From positions 62,001 through 126,000 of the forward strand of contig NZ_JAEUAV010000017.1 in NCBI RefSeq assembly GCF_019511605.1: DNA of 64,000 bases, given 5' to 3'. Position numbers and translations under genes: made by a program. The stretch is from Paraburkholderia phenoliruptrix (GTDB lineage Bacteria; Pseudomonadota; Gammaproteobacteria; Burkholderiales; Burkholderiaceae). The number at the start of each line of letters is the position of its first letter. The stretch's first letter is position 1. The notes beneath the pieces were generated by a model. The model worked only from the letters and a program-made list of their open reading frames with translations. It was not told where the DNA came from and searched no databases. This document shows positions 8,914 through 16,874 of the stretch, piece after piece.

Positions 8914-9099
8914 ATGACGACCTACTTCACGATTGGCGACTTCATTCTGGTCATTCCGATGGCGCTGGCCGGGGCCCTGTTCGTCGGCGCGCTGCCTTGC
9001 AAGACGGAGTTGAGGCACAACGTGCTGCGTGTGCTCGGTGCGCTGCTCGGTGTCGTCTTCGCGGTGATGCTGGTGGAAGGTTTGCCCGCGCTCGTCTAG
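8914..9099 (+). CDS. Small two-helix inner-membrane protein, 61 aa
   Basis: The ATG at 8914 has GGAGA five bases upstream; the in-frame ATG at 8902 does not and is less likely. The product has two hydrophobic segments, FILVIPMALAGALFVGAL and NVLRVLGALLGVVFAVMLVEG, joined by a short polar loop with CKTELRH, so it should be a small hairpin membrane protein. I recognise no named domain. A bidirectional terminator follows at 9127-9149. Confidence 0.65.
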   Translation: MTTYFTIGDFILVIPMALAGALFVGALPCKTELRHNVLRVLGALLGVVFAVMLVEGLPALV

Positions 9100-9126
9100 C
9101 GTCTGGAGCCTGGCGTCTGCGAAAAA

Positions 9127-9149
9127 AAAGCCGCCTTGACGGCGGCTTT
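9127..9149. terminator. Bidirectional intrinsic terminator
   Basis: The inverted repeat AAAGCCGCC (9127-9135) and GGCGGCTTT (9141-9149) has a 5-nt loop. It is preceded by a run of eight A and followed by TTTGTCTT, and lies between convergent genes, so it can stop both. Confidence 0.85.
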
Positions 9150-9179
9150 GTCTTCGTTCGCGAGGCGGCGGCGCCGGGC

Positions 9180-10223
9180 TCAGATTGCCTGATCCGTCGA
9201 CGGTTTCTCCCACAGGTTGATGCCGCCTTCGGTCGCATAGCGGTCGATCTCCGCGAGTTCCTCTTTCGAGAACGCGAGGTTCTTCAACGCACCGACGTTT
9301 TCACGCACCTGTTCCGCGCGGCTCGCGCCGATCAGCACCGAGGTCACGCGCGGATCGCGCAACGCCCATGCGAGCGCCATTTGCGCGAGGCTCTGGCCGC
9401 GACGTTGCGCGATTTCGTTCAGCTTGCGCACGTGCTCGATATTTTCCGCGCTCAAATGCTCCTGCTTCAGGGACGCGCCGCCGGGCTTGTTCACGCGCGC
9501 GTCCTGCGGCACGCCGTTCAGATACTTGCCGGTCAGCAGACCTTGCGCGAGCGGCGTGAACGCAATCGTGCCCGCGCCGACCTGTTCGAGCGTGTCGAGC
9601 AATTCGCGTTCTATCCAGCGATTGAGCATGTTGTACGCGGGCTGATGAATCAGGAGCGGCACCTTGTATTCGGCGAGCAGCTTCGTCATTTCGAGCGTCT
9701 TGCTTGCCGAGTACGACGAAATGCCGATGTACAGCGCCTTGCCCTGCTGTACGGCGCTCGCCAACGCACCCGCGGTTTCTTCGAGCGGCGTGTGCGCGTC
9801 GAAGCGATGCGAATAGAAGATGTCGACGTAGTCGAGCCCCATGCGCTTGAGGCTCTGATCCAGACTCGCGAGCACGTATTTGCGCGAGCCGCCGCCTTGT
9901 CCATATGGACCCGGCCACATATCCCAGCCGGCCTTCGAAGAAATCAGCAGTTCGTCGCGATAGGGCTTGAAGTCGTCCTTGAAATGCCGGCCGAAGTTGG
10001 TTTCGGCGCTGCCGTACGGCGGCCCGTAGTTGTTCGCCAGATCGAAGTGCGTGATGCCGAGATCGAACGCTGTGCGCAGAATTTCGCGCTGCGTGGAAAG
10101 CGGCGTAGTGTCGCCGAAGTTGTGCCACAAGCCGAGCGACAGCGCGGGAAGTTTGAGGCCCGACTTGCCGCACACGCGGTACTGCATGTCCGAATAGCGT
10201 TCGGAAGCTGCTTCGTAAGCCAT
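9180..10223 (-). CDS. Aldo/keto reductase, YghZ/L-glyceraldehyde 3-phosphate reductase type
   Basis: A 347-residue protein matching the Gpr/YghZ group of NADPH-dependent aldo/keto reductases. The barrel opens YRVCGKSGLKLPALSLGLWHNFG. The catalytic Asp/Tyr segment is HFDLANNYGPPYGSAE, the Lys segment LLISSKAG and the His segment VDIFYSHRFD. The coenzyme motif near the C-terminus includes SVLIGASRAEQV. Close relatives reduce L-glyceraldehyde 3-phosphate and methylglyoxal, so a detoxifying role is likely. It appears monocistronic, and shares a bidirectional terminator with the small membrane protein. Family secure, substrate inferred. Confidence 0.88.
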   Translation of the reverse strand: MAYEAASERYSDMQYRVCGKSGLKLPALSLGLWHNFGDTTPLSTQREILRTAFDLGITHFDLANNYGPPYGSAETNFGRHFKDDFKPYRDELLISSKAGWDMWPGPYGQGGGSRKYVLASLDQSLKRMGLDYVDIFYSHRFDAHTPLEETAGALASAVQQGKALYIGISSYSASKTLEMTKLLAEYKVPLLIHQPAYNMLNRWIERELLDTLEQVGAGTIAFTPLAQGLLTGKYLNGVPQDARVNKPGGASLKQEHLSAENIEHVRKLNEIAQRRGQSLAQMALAWALRDPRVTSVLIGASRAEQVRENVGALKNLAFSKEELAEIDRYATEGGINLWEKPSTDQAI

Positions 10224-10433
10224 TGCTGATGTCCTTGATGATGATGGCGCCCGGTGATCTCGGGCATGGGCAATCGCATGCTGCGGGAGGCGTGCTGCTG
10301 TGAGTTCGTTGTTGTATGTGGTCAGACCGCTATGGTAGCCAATCGACGCGCTGGCTGCAGAGCGCCACGCAGAGGATGGACGAGGGCTTTCACGTCCCCT
10401 ACACTTTGCGCGGTCAAGCTTAGGGAGCGTTAT

Positions 10434-10640
10434 ATGACGAAGGCAATTTCAATTGCGCTGATTGTCGGCGGCGTACTGCTGCTGTACTTTGGCGGGCAGG
10501 CTTTCAATTCAGTGAGCAGCGACGTGTCGCGCGTCTTCACGGGCTCGCCGTCGAACAAGGCGATCATGCTGATTGTCGGCGGCGTGGTGGCCACGCTCGC
10601 GGGCATTACGGGTATGGCGTTGTCGGGGCGCAAGCGCTAA
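10434..10640 (+). CDS. DUF3185 family small membrane protein
   Basis: A 68-residue protein with AGGGAG seven bases before the ATG. It has two membrane helices: SIALIVGGVLLLYFGGQAFN at the start, and AIMLIVGGVVATLAGITGMAL at the end. The middle segment SVSSDVSRVFTGSPS is the recognisable DUF3185 signature. Function is unknown in the family. It is transcribed divergently from the aldo/keto reductase, with 210 bp between them. Confidence 0.82.
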   Translation: MTKAISIALIVGGVLLLYFGGQAFNSVSSDVSRVFTGSPSNKAIMLIVGGVVATLAGITGMALSGRKR

Positions 10641-10725
10641 GCGCTGCGCGTGAAATGGCGGCGGCGTTGCGCGGGCGCGCGGGTTGTGCGCGCAACACGC
10701 CGCCGCAAAGCGTCAGCTGTCCGAA

Positions 10726-11487
10726 TCAGAAAGCGATTTCAGGCTTCGCTGCCGAACGCGTGCCCGGCAACGGCACATTGCTCGCGCCGTGATAGGTGAA
10801 CACCAGCGAGAATTTCACCTGATCGCTCAGGTTCTTGCCCGCGGAGTGCAGCGTATTGCAGTGGAAAAACACCACGTCCCCCGCTTTCAGTTCGGGCGAT
10901 ACGGCGGCGCGAATCCACTCCTGATTTTCTTCGAGGTCGGAGCGGAAGAACTTGGCCGCGTCAAAGCGCTCGCCCGTGAAGGCGGCGCTGTGCGAGCCCG
11001 GCACGAACCAGAGCGCGCCGTTGTCCACGGTTTCATTGCCGAGCGCGAGCCACACCGAAACCAGGTCGTCGCGCTCGAACGACCAGTAACGCACGTCGCG
11101 ATGCCAGCCGGTCAGACTGCCATACGCCGGGTGTTTGGTCATCATGCAATTGTGATGCGCGCGGGATAGGCGCGGCTCTTCACCGAAATACAGCTCCATC
11201 CAGCCGCGAATTTCGGGCGCGGTTGCCCACTGCGCGAAACTGGCATCGCGCCCATATGCGTCCAGCAAGCGCCGCACGGTATGACCGCCGGGTGCGAGCT
11301 TGGAAGACGGCGCACCGGGATATTGCAGGTCCGCCTCGAACTCGATGGGCGCGGCGGCTTCCTCCAACTGACGTTGCGCGACCTGTTTCATTTGCTCGCA
11401 ACGCTCTGCCGACACGAGGCCGGGCACGACGACAAAGCCCTGCTCACGCAGCGTGTGGATCTGCTCTTTCTTCGAATGGAGTGACAT
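10726..11487 (-). CDS. Phytanoyl-CoA dioxygenase (PhyH) family protein
   Basis: A 253-residue Fe(II)/2-oxoglutarate-dependent oxygenase. The double-stranded beta-helix iron ligands are visible as the HxD motif in TGWHRDVRYW and the distal His in FFHCNTLHSAGKN, followed by an Arg-poor C-terminal strand. The opening REQGFVVVPGLVS is typical of PhyH proteins. Members hydroxylate acyl-CoAs, amino acids or small metabolites; no neighbour tells the substrate. TACAAT lies on the minus strand at 11521-11526, about 35 bp upstream, and could be its -10. Monocistronic. Confidence 0.85.
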   Translation of the reverse strand: MSLHSKKEQIHTLREQGFVVVPGLVSAERCEQMKQVAQRQLEEAAAPIEFEADLQYPGAPSSKLAPGGHTVRRLLDAYGRDASFAQWATAPEIRGWMELYFGEEPRLSRAHHNCMMTKHPAYGSLTGWHRDVRYWSFERDDLVSVWLALGNETVDNGALWFVPGSHSAAFTGERFDAAKFFRSDLEENQEWIRAAVSPELKAGDVVFFHCNTLHSAGKNLSDQVKFSLVFTYHGASNVPLPGTRSAAKPEIAF

Positions 11488-11985
11488 GGTGTTCCGTGAG
11501 CGTCGACTAACCGATCTTCGATTGTAAAACGGGCGCGATCATACCGCCTGCTGTTTCACCGCCGCGTTTCGTCGGAGGTTTGATGTAGATCTCCAGGCGT
11601 CGCACTAATTGCATGCGGCGCACAGGCTGCGCCCGCACGCCGGCTGTGCAACCGCGCACGCTAATCGTGCTGCGACAACAGGTGCCAGTTCGGGCCGCAG
11701 ACGCCGCGCGGCTCGGTGAAAACCCGTACTCGCAGGGTAAAAACCGACTTTCAGACGTCATGAATCACGTGTAGCCTGCACGCATGTTGATCGCTACTCC
11801 CGCCTGCCTTTGCGTCTCACGGGCCTTGCAGCCCGAAGGCGCGATCCATCCCGGCATGTTTCATCGCGCAGTTCTTCACCCAGTTTCGGGCTTACGCGTC
11901 GTCCGTCGAGAGACCGCCATTGGCACACCTGGTGCTACTACTGGCGCACATTCCATCGCGCGACACGCTGCCTATCTGTAAAGCC
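11488..11985. other. Intergenic stretch, 498 bp
   Basis: It lies between the minus-strand PhyH gene and a plus-strand basic ORF. Apart from the minus-strand TACAAT at 11521-11526, I see no gene, RNA or clear terminator. Confidence 0.45.
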
Positions 11986-12357
11986 ATGCACACTCTCCTG
12001 AGCACACGTTTTACCCGCGCCGCCCTGAAAGCGGCCCGTCCGGCACGCCGTCACGTCGTGCGCGCGCTGCGTCATCACGCTACGCGCACGCGAGCCCTCG
12101 GCGAACAATGGCGCGACGCGAAAGCAGTCGACGGCATCCGCACCTGGTTCAACTCTTTCTTCTCCGCTTTGCGTATGCGCGGCGGTGCGCGCCCGCTGTC
12201 GCTGCGCACGCTGCTGCGCAAGCCCACACCGCTGCGTCTGACGACGACCCCACGCGCGCCCGTCGCGACGCGCTCGCAGCGCGCGAGCCGCCGTCCGCGC
12301 CGCATGTCCACGAGCGGCAGCACCGGCTGGTTTGCGTTCGCCTTCGCGACGCGCTAG
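11986..12357 (+). CDS. Hypothetical arginine-rich basic protein, 123 aa
   Basis: The frame from ATG 11986 encodes MHTLLSTRFTRAALKAARP and ends GWFAFAFATR. Roughly one residue in five is Arg and very few are acidic, so it is extremely basic. Third codon positions are GC-rich like the neighbours, which favours a real gene, and the region is otherwise empty for 1.1 kb. Against it, there is no ribosome site and no recognised domain. The frame runs upstream to 11920 without better start evidence. It could bind nucleic acid, or it could be a chance ORF. Confidence 0.42.
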   Translation: MHTLLSTRFTRAALKAARPARRHVVRALRHHATRTRALGEQWRDAKAVDGIRTWFNSFFSALRMRGGARPLSLRTLLRKPTPLRLTTTPRAPVATRSQRASRRPRRMSTSGSTGWFAFAFATR

Positions 12358-12548
12358 AGCTATAGCTAGAGCGAGAAAGCGCGCCTGCCAGCGTCGCGAC
12401 AATGCGCCTGAGCCGAGCGTGCACATGCACGGCTCAGCGCGATGTAACGTTTCCTGGCGTTTCCTGATGTGGCTGGCCGCGTCGATTCGACCTGGCGACG
12501 CGGGATGCGCAGCCAAACCACATACGCGGCGAATCAACGCCTCAAGAA

Positions 12549-12585
12549 AAACGGCCCGATCGGCGTAAAGCCGATCGGGCCGTTT
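12549..12585. terminator. Strong bidirectional intrinsic terminator
   Basis: A perfect 16-bp stem pairs 12549-12564 with 12570-12585 around the loop GTAAA. The core is CGGCCCGATCGGC, and A/T runs flank both sides. It can end the plus-strand basic ORF and back up metK termination on the minus strand. Confidence 0.85.
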
Positions 12586-12612
12586 CAGTCAGGCTGACTA
12601 TCCGGTTTGAAA

Positions 12613-12638
12613 AAAACCGCCCTACGCGAGCGGCGGTT
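12613..12638 (-). terminator. metK terminator
   Basis: AACCGCC (12615-12621) pairs with GGCGGTT (12632-12638). Read on the minus strand, the hairpin is followed by a run of seven T, directly after the metK stop. Confidence 0.85.
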
Positions 12639-12644
12639 CTTTCG

Positions 12645-13835
12645 TTAGTCCGCCAATGCGGCGACCGGCTCCGTGCCGGCGGCTTCCGCCAACGCCAGCG
12701 CCTTGTCCGTGGCTTCCCACGTGAATTCCGGCTCTTCGCGGCCGAAGTGACCATAAGCTGCGCTCTTCTCGTAGACCGGACGCAGCAGATCGAGCATCTG
12801 GATGATGCCCTTCGGACGCAGATCGAAATGCTCCTGCACGAGACGCGTGATGGTGGCGTCCGACACGCGGCCGGTGCCGAACGTGTTGACCATGACCGAG
12901 GTCGGCTGCGCCACGCCGATTGCGTACGACACCTGGATCAGGCAGCGCGACGCAAGGCCCGCGGCCACGATGTTCTTTGCGACGTAGCGGCCGGCGTATG
13001 CAGCCGAGCGGTCGACCTTCGACGGATCCTTGCCCGAGAACGCGCCGCCGCCGTGGGGGGCCGCACCACCGTACGTGTCGACGATGATCTTGCGCCCCGT
13101 CAGACCGCAATCGCCTTGCGGGCCGCCGATCACAAACCGGCCGGTCGGGTTCACGAGGAACTTGATGTCGCCCTTGATGAGATTCGCCGGCAGCGTCGGC
13201 TTGATGACTTCTTCGATCACCGCTTCGCGCAGCGTGCCCAGATCAATGTCCGGCGAATGTTGCGTGGACAGCACGACCGTGTCGATGGAATGTGGCTTGC
13301 CGTCCACGTAACGCACGGTGACCTGCGACTTCGCGTCCGGACGCAGCCACGGCAGGCGGCCGTCGCGGCGCAGATTGGCCTGGCGTTCCACCAGACGATG
13401 CGACAGGTGGATCGGCAACGGCATCAGTTCCGGCGTTTCCTCGCACGCGTAACCGAACATCAGGCCCTGGTCGCCCGCGCCCTGATCGAGGTTGTTGTCG
13501 TGCGCGCGGTCCACGCCCTGCGCGATGTCCGGCGACTGCTTGTCGTACGCGACGAGCACGGCGCAGCCGCGGTAGTCGATACCGTAGTCGGTGTTGTCGT
13601 AGCCGATGCGCTTGATCGTGTTGCGCGCGATCTGAATGTAGTCGACGTTCGCGGTCGTGGTGATTTCACCCGCGAGCACCACCAGCCCGGTGTTGCACAG
13701 CGTTTCCGCCGCGACACGCGAGTATTTGTCCTGCGACAGGATGGCGTCGAGAATCGCGTCTGAGATCTGGTCCGCGACCTTGTCGGGATGGCCTTCAGAA
13801 ACGGATTCGGAGGTGAAGAGATAGTCGTTTGCCAC
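12645..13835 (-). CDS. metK: S-adenosylmethionine synthetase
   Basis: A 396-residue cytosolic enzyme that makes SAM from methionine and ATP. The start is the GTG at 13835 (VANDYLFTSESVSEGHPDK), with AGGAG eight bases upstream; the 13 extra codons before it are leader. Signature elements are SEGHPDKVADQ near the start, the methionine/metal loop DQGAGDQGLMFGYA, the P-loop-like GGGAFSGKDPSKVDRSAAY, and a C-terminus of EPVAALAD. Length is normal for the family. It is a single-gene unit, with a ~160-nt leader that folds into hairpins and a terminator just after the stop. Confidence 0.97.
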   Translation of the reverse strand: MANDYLFTSESVSEGHPDKVADQISDAILDAILSQDKYSRVAAETLCNTGLVVLAGEITTTANVDYIQIARNTIKRIGYDNTDYGIDYRGCAVLVAYDKQSPDIAQGVDRAHDNNLDQGAGDQGLMFGYACEETPELMPLPIHLSHRLVERQANLRRDGRLPWLRPDAKSQVTVRYVDGKPHSIDTVVLSTQHSPDIDLGTLREAVIEEVIKPTLPANLIKGDIKFLVNPTGRFVIGGPQGDCGLTGRKIIVDTYGGAAPHGGGAFSGKDPSKVDRSAAYAGRYVAKNIVAAGLASRCLIQVSYAIGVAQPTSVMVNTFGTGRVSDATITRLVQEHFDLRPKGIIQMLDLLRPVYEKSAAYGHFGREEPEFTWEATDKALALAEAAGTEPVAALAD

Positions 13836-14027
13836 GTTGCAGACTCCTGTTTTGTGGTTACGGTTGATATTCACGTAGCCAGCTTCGGGAGCCTGAAGCG
13901 GCGACGCTTTAGCGGATTACCTTACCGGCCGGCGCGAATCACGTGGATCGCACCGCCTGGCTTCGCCCCGCAAGTTGTCTATTAACTCGGCGAAGCCCTT
14001 ATTATAGCGACTTCCAATGATTGTCAC
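13836..14027 (-). promoter_or_regulatory. metK promoter and structured leader
   Basis: On the minus strand a perfect TATAAT (plus 14001-14006) has a GTGACA at plus 14022-14027, a 15-bp spacer. Transcription would start near 13994, leaving about 160 nt before the GTG. The first part of that RNA holds the 9-bp stem GGCTTCGCC/GGCGAAGCC (plus 13989-13997 and 13959-13967). A second hairpin, GCTTC/GAAGC, lies closer to the start. I do not recognise it as a known SAM or SAH riboswitch. Confidence 0.5.
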
Positions 14028-14108
14028 AGAGTGCTCACGAGTGCGGTATTACGTCAACTTCACTGCTTTCCTGAACCCAGTCGCGCGCAAGGCCTTCCCG
14101 GAGGCCGC

Positions 14109-14993
14109 ATGCTGAGCCGCTTCGGCCCCCGGCTCGCGATTGGCCTGCTCAAACTGTTTGCCCTGTTGCCCTATGGTTTCGTCGCGCGTCTGGGCGACGG
14201 ACTCGGCTGGCTGCTGTATCAGATCCCGAGCCGGCGCAAGCGCATCGTCCACACTAATCTCAAGCTGTGCTTTCCCGAATGGAGCGACGAGCGCCGCGAA
14301 GAGGTCGCGCAAAAGCATTTCCGCCACGCGATCCGCAGCTATCTCGAGCGCAGCGTGCAGTGGTTCGGCTCGGCGAAGAAGCTGGAGAAGCTGATTCAGG
14401 TGGACAGCGCAATCGACCTGACCGACCCGAACCTGCCGCCCACCCTCTTTCTCGGCTTTCACTTCGTGGGTATCGAGGCGGGCTCGATCTTCCTCAATTA
14501 CTCGCTCAAGCGCCAATGCGGCTCGCTTTATCAGCCGATGTCGAATCCCGAACTCGAGGAAGTCGCCAAGGCGGCGCGCGCACGTTTTGGCGCGGACATG
14601 GCGAGCCGCGCGGACAGCGCGCGCATCGTGCTGCGCTGGCTGCGCGAGCGCAAGCCGGTCATGCTGGGCGCCGACATGGACTACGGCGCGCGTAATTCGA
14701 CTTTCGTGCCGTTCTTCGGCGTGCCCACCTGCACGCTGACCGCAGTGGGCCGGCTCGCGAAGGTCGGGCATGCGCAAGTCGTGCCGTTCATCGGCGAAGT
14801 GCTGCCGAACTACAAGGGTTATCGCCTGCGGGTGTTCAAGCCGTGGGACAACTACCCGACCGGCGACGACGACGCCGACGCGCGGCGCATGAACGCGTTT
14901 CTTGAAGAACAGATTCCTTCCATGCCCGAGCAGTACTACTGGGTCCACAAGCGTTTCAAAACACGGCCGCCGGGCGTGCCGGGCGTCTATTGA
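14109..14993 (+). CDS. lpxL: Lipid A biosynthesis lauroyl/secondary acyltransferase (HtrB/LpxL family)
   Basis: A 294-residue inner-membrane protein starting at ATG 14109, with GGAGG five bases upstream; the frame upstream of it is not used. The N-terminal anchor is LAIGLLKLFALLPYGFVARLG. The catalytic HX4(D/E) motif appears as HFVGIE, followed by the conserved GSLYQPMSNPELE and MLGADMDYG. The enzyme transfers an acyl chain from ACP to the Kdo-lipid A precursor. In this genus several paralogues exist, so the exact chain and position are inferred. It is divergent from metK, and dapF follows after 99 bp. Confidence 0.85.
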   Translation: MLSRFGPRLAIGLLKLFALLPYGFVARLGDGLGWLLYQIPSRRKRIVHTNLKLCFPEWSDERREEVAQKHFRHAIRSYLERSVQWFGSAKKLEKLIQVDSAIDLTDPNLPPTLFLGFHFVGIEAGSIFLNYSLKRQCGSLYQPMSNPELEEVAKAARARFGADMASRADSARIVLRWLRERKPVMLGADMDYGARNSTFVPFFGVPTCTLTAVGRLAKVGHAQVVPFIGEVLPNYKGYRLRVFKPWDNYPTGDDDADARRMNAFLEEQIPSMPEQYYWVHKRFKTRPPGVPGVY

Positions 14994-15080
14994 ACGAAGC
15001 TGGCAAGGCGTGGAGTCGGCCTGCGAAGCAGCCACGCGGCGAAATACAGCGGCGTTCGGCTCACGGACAAGCGCGTCACT

Positions 15081-15092
15081 TACAATAGCGTG
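15081..15092 (+). promoter_or_regulatory. -10 element almost touching dapF start
   Basis: TACAAT at 15081-15086 ends six bases before the dapF ATG at 15093. If used, the transcript would begin at or next to the ATG and be leaderless. No Shine-Dalgarno sequence precedes dapF, which fits. The -35 is not clear. Confidence 0.35.
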
Positions 15093-15956
15093 ATGAAACT
15101 GAAATTCACCAAAATGCACGGCGCGGGTAACGACTTCGTCGTGCTCGACGGCTACACCCAACCGGTCAACCTGAGCCCGGCGCAGGTGCGCGCGCTCGCG
15201 GACCGGCACTTCGGCGTCGGTGCCGACCAATTGCTGCTGGTCGAAAAACCGACGGTGGAAGGCGTCGATTTCAGATATCGCATCTTCAATTGCGACGGCG
15301 GCGAAGTCGAGCATTGCGGCAACGGCGCGCGCTGCTTCGTGAAATTCGTGCGCGACAGCGGCCTGACCGATCAGCGCAGTGTCCGCGTGCAAGTGCAGAA
15401 AGGCACTATCACGCTCACCATGCAGGAAAACGGCGAAGTGCTTGTCGACATGGGCGCGCCGGTGTTCGAGCCGGAGCGCGTGCCGTTTGCGACCAAGGGT
15501 ATCCAGGGCCGGCGCGAAGGAGCGGACACGCTGTGGCCGCTGGATGTGAACGGCACCACGCGCTGGATTTCGGTCGTGTCGATGGGCAATCCACACGCGG
15601 TGCAAGTGGTGGACGACGTAGAAGCATTCCCCGTGCTGGTCGAAGGTCCGGTGATCGAGCGCCATGCGCGTTTTCCGCAGCGGGTGAACGCGGGCTTCAT
15701 GCAGATTGTCGGCCGCAGCGAAATCAAACTGCGCGTCTACGAGCGCGGCGCCGGCGAAACCCTGGCCTGCGGCACGGGCGCATGCGCGGCGGTGGCCGCG
15801 GGCATTCGCCGCGGACTGCTCGACTCGCCGGTGCTGGTTCATACGCATGGCGGCAAGCTCACTATCTCGTGGGACAGCAGTCAGGAAAGCGAACCGCTTT
15901 TGATGGCGGGCCCGGCCACCACCGTTTTCCAGGGCGAAATAGAACTGGCCGATTGA
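15093..15956 (+). CDS. dapF: Diaminopimelate epimerase
   Basis: A 287-residue cytosolic enzyme converting LL- to meso-diaminopimelate for lysine and peptidoglycan synthesis. The N-terminus MKLKFTKMHGAGNDFVVLDG is diagnostic. The two catalytic cysteines are C75 in EHCGNGARCF and C226 in LACGTGACAA, each acting as acid/base. Length is normal. The order dapF-DUF484-xerC-hydrolase/methyltransferase is conserved in proteobacteria. ATG 15093 was preferred over the adjoining GTG 15090 because the protein normally starts MKLKF. Confidence 0.96.
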   Translation: MKLKFTKMHGAGNDFVVLDGYTQPVNLSPAQVRALADRHFGVGADQLLLVEKPTVEGVDFRYRIFNCDGGEVEHCGNGARCFVKFVRDSGLTDQRSVRVQVQKGTITLTMQENGEVLVDMGAPVFEPERVPFATKGIQGRREGADTLWPLDVNGTTRWISVVSMGNPHAVQVVDDVEAFPVLVEGPVIERHARFPQRVNAGFMQIVGRSEIKLRVYERGAGETLACGTGACAAVAAGIRRGLLDSPVLVHTHGGKLTISWDSSQESEPLLMAGPATTVFQGEIELAD

Positions 15957-16073
15957 AGGTCGATTGAGGGTCGATTGAGCGCGGGCCGCTCAAGCGTTCC
16001 TGCACGATTCATTAACTCATTGATCGACGCGTCGCATGAAGGCGTCGTCCCCCGTAGTCCTTTAGCCGAAACC

Positions 16074-16793
16074 ATGAACGATCGCGAAGTCGCCGAATAT
16101 CTGCTCGCCAATCCCGAATTCTTCGCCGAACACGCGGAAGTGCTCGCGACCATCCGGCTCGCGAACCCACACGGCAAGGCCGCGGTGTCGCTGCAGGAGC
16201 GGCAGATGGAAATGCTGCGCGACAAGAACAAGCATCTCGAACGCCGTCTCGCCGAACTGCTGCGCTACGGCCACGAGAACGACAGCATCGCCGCCAAGTT
16301 CAACCGCTGGACCATCCGCGTGATGGCGGAGCGCGATCCGTACGCGCTGCCGCGCACTATCGCCAACGGCCTGCGCGAGATCTTCGACGTGCCGCAAGCG
16401 GCGCTGCGCGTCTGGGACGTTGCCGAGCCCTACGCACAGGCGGATTTTGCGCGCCACGTCGGCGAGGAAGTGCGAATCTTCGCGAACAGCCTGACGGCGC
16501 CTTACTGCGGCGCGAACACCGGCTTCGAGGCGGCGCAGTGGCTCGTCCCGGCAGCCGCGGCATCGGACGAGAACCCGGCGGGCGGCGCCGCGCCCGAGCC
16601 GGCGCACGCAACCGAATCGATTGCGCTGCTCGCATTGCGCGACCCCGAAGCCAGCGAAGACGCGCCGGTGTTCGGCCTGCTGGTAATGGGATCTGCGGAC
16701 GCCCGGCGCTTTCACGACGGCATGGCCACGGACTTCCTCACGCAGATCGGCGCGCTGGCAAGCGCCGCGCTCAGCCGTTTGCTGCCGCGCTGA
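16074..16793 (+). CDS. DUF484 family protein (YigA-like)
   Basis: A 239-residue protein starting MNDREVAEYLLANPEFFAEH, the classic DUF484 opening (the ATG at 16074). A coiled segment LQERQMEMLRDKNKHLERRLAELL sits at about 45-70. A GAF-like domain follows, then the C-terminus FLTQIGALASAALSRLLPR. Residues ~165-190 form an Ala/Pro-rich loop. Function is not established. It always travels between dapF and xerC, as in E. coli yigA, so a link to XerC activity or cell-cycle signalling has been suggested only by context. Confidence 0.9.
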   Translation: MNDREVAEYLLANPEFFAEHAEVLATIRLANPHGKAAVSLQERQMEMLRDKNKHLERRLAELLRYGHENDSIAAKFNRWTIRVMAERDPYALPRTIANGLREIFDVPQAALRVWDVAEPYAQADFARHVGEEVRIFANSLTAPYCGANTGFEAAQWLVPAAAASDENPAGGAAPEPAHATESIALLALRDPEASEDAPVFGLLVMGSADARRFHDGMATDFLTQIGALASAALSRLLPR

Positions 16794-16874
16794 GCCGGCG
16801 AGCGCACGCGTCAGCCGCCGTCATCGCCCAGCCGCAGCCGCCAGCCACAGTCAGCGAGCCCAACACCGCCTATC

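Noticed and set aside
13836..14006. A known SAH or SAM riboswitch upstream of metK
   Set aside because: I could not find the conserved core of any class I know; kept only as an unclassified leader.
14049..15848. 599-codon open frame on the minus strand across lpxL and dapF
   Set aside because: It is the antisense shadow of two certain genes in GC-rich DNA; no ribosome site and no recognisable domain.
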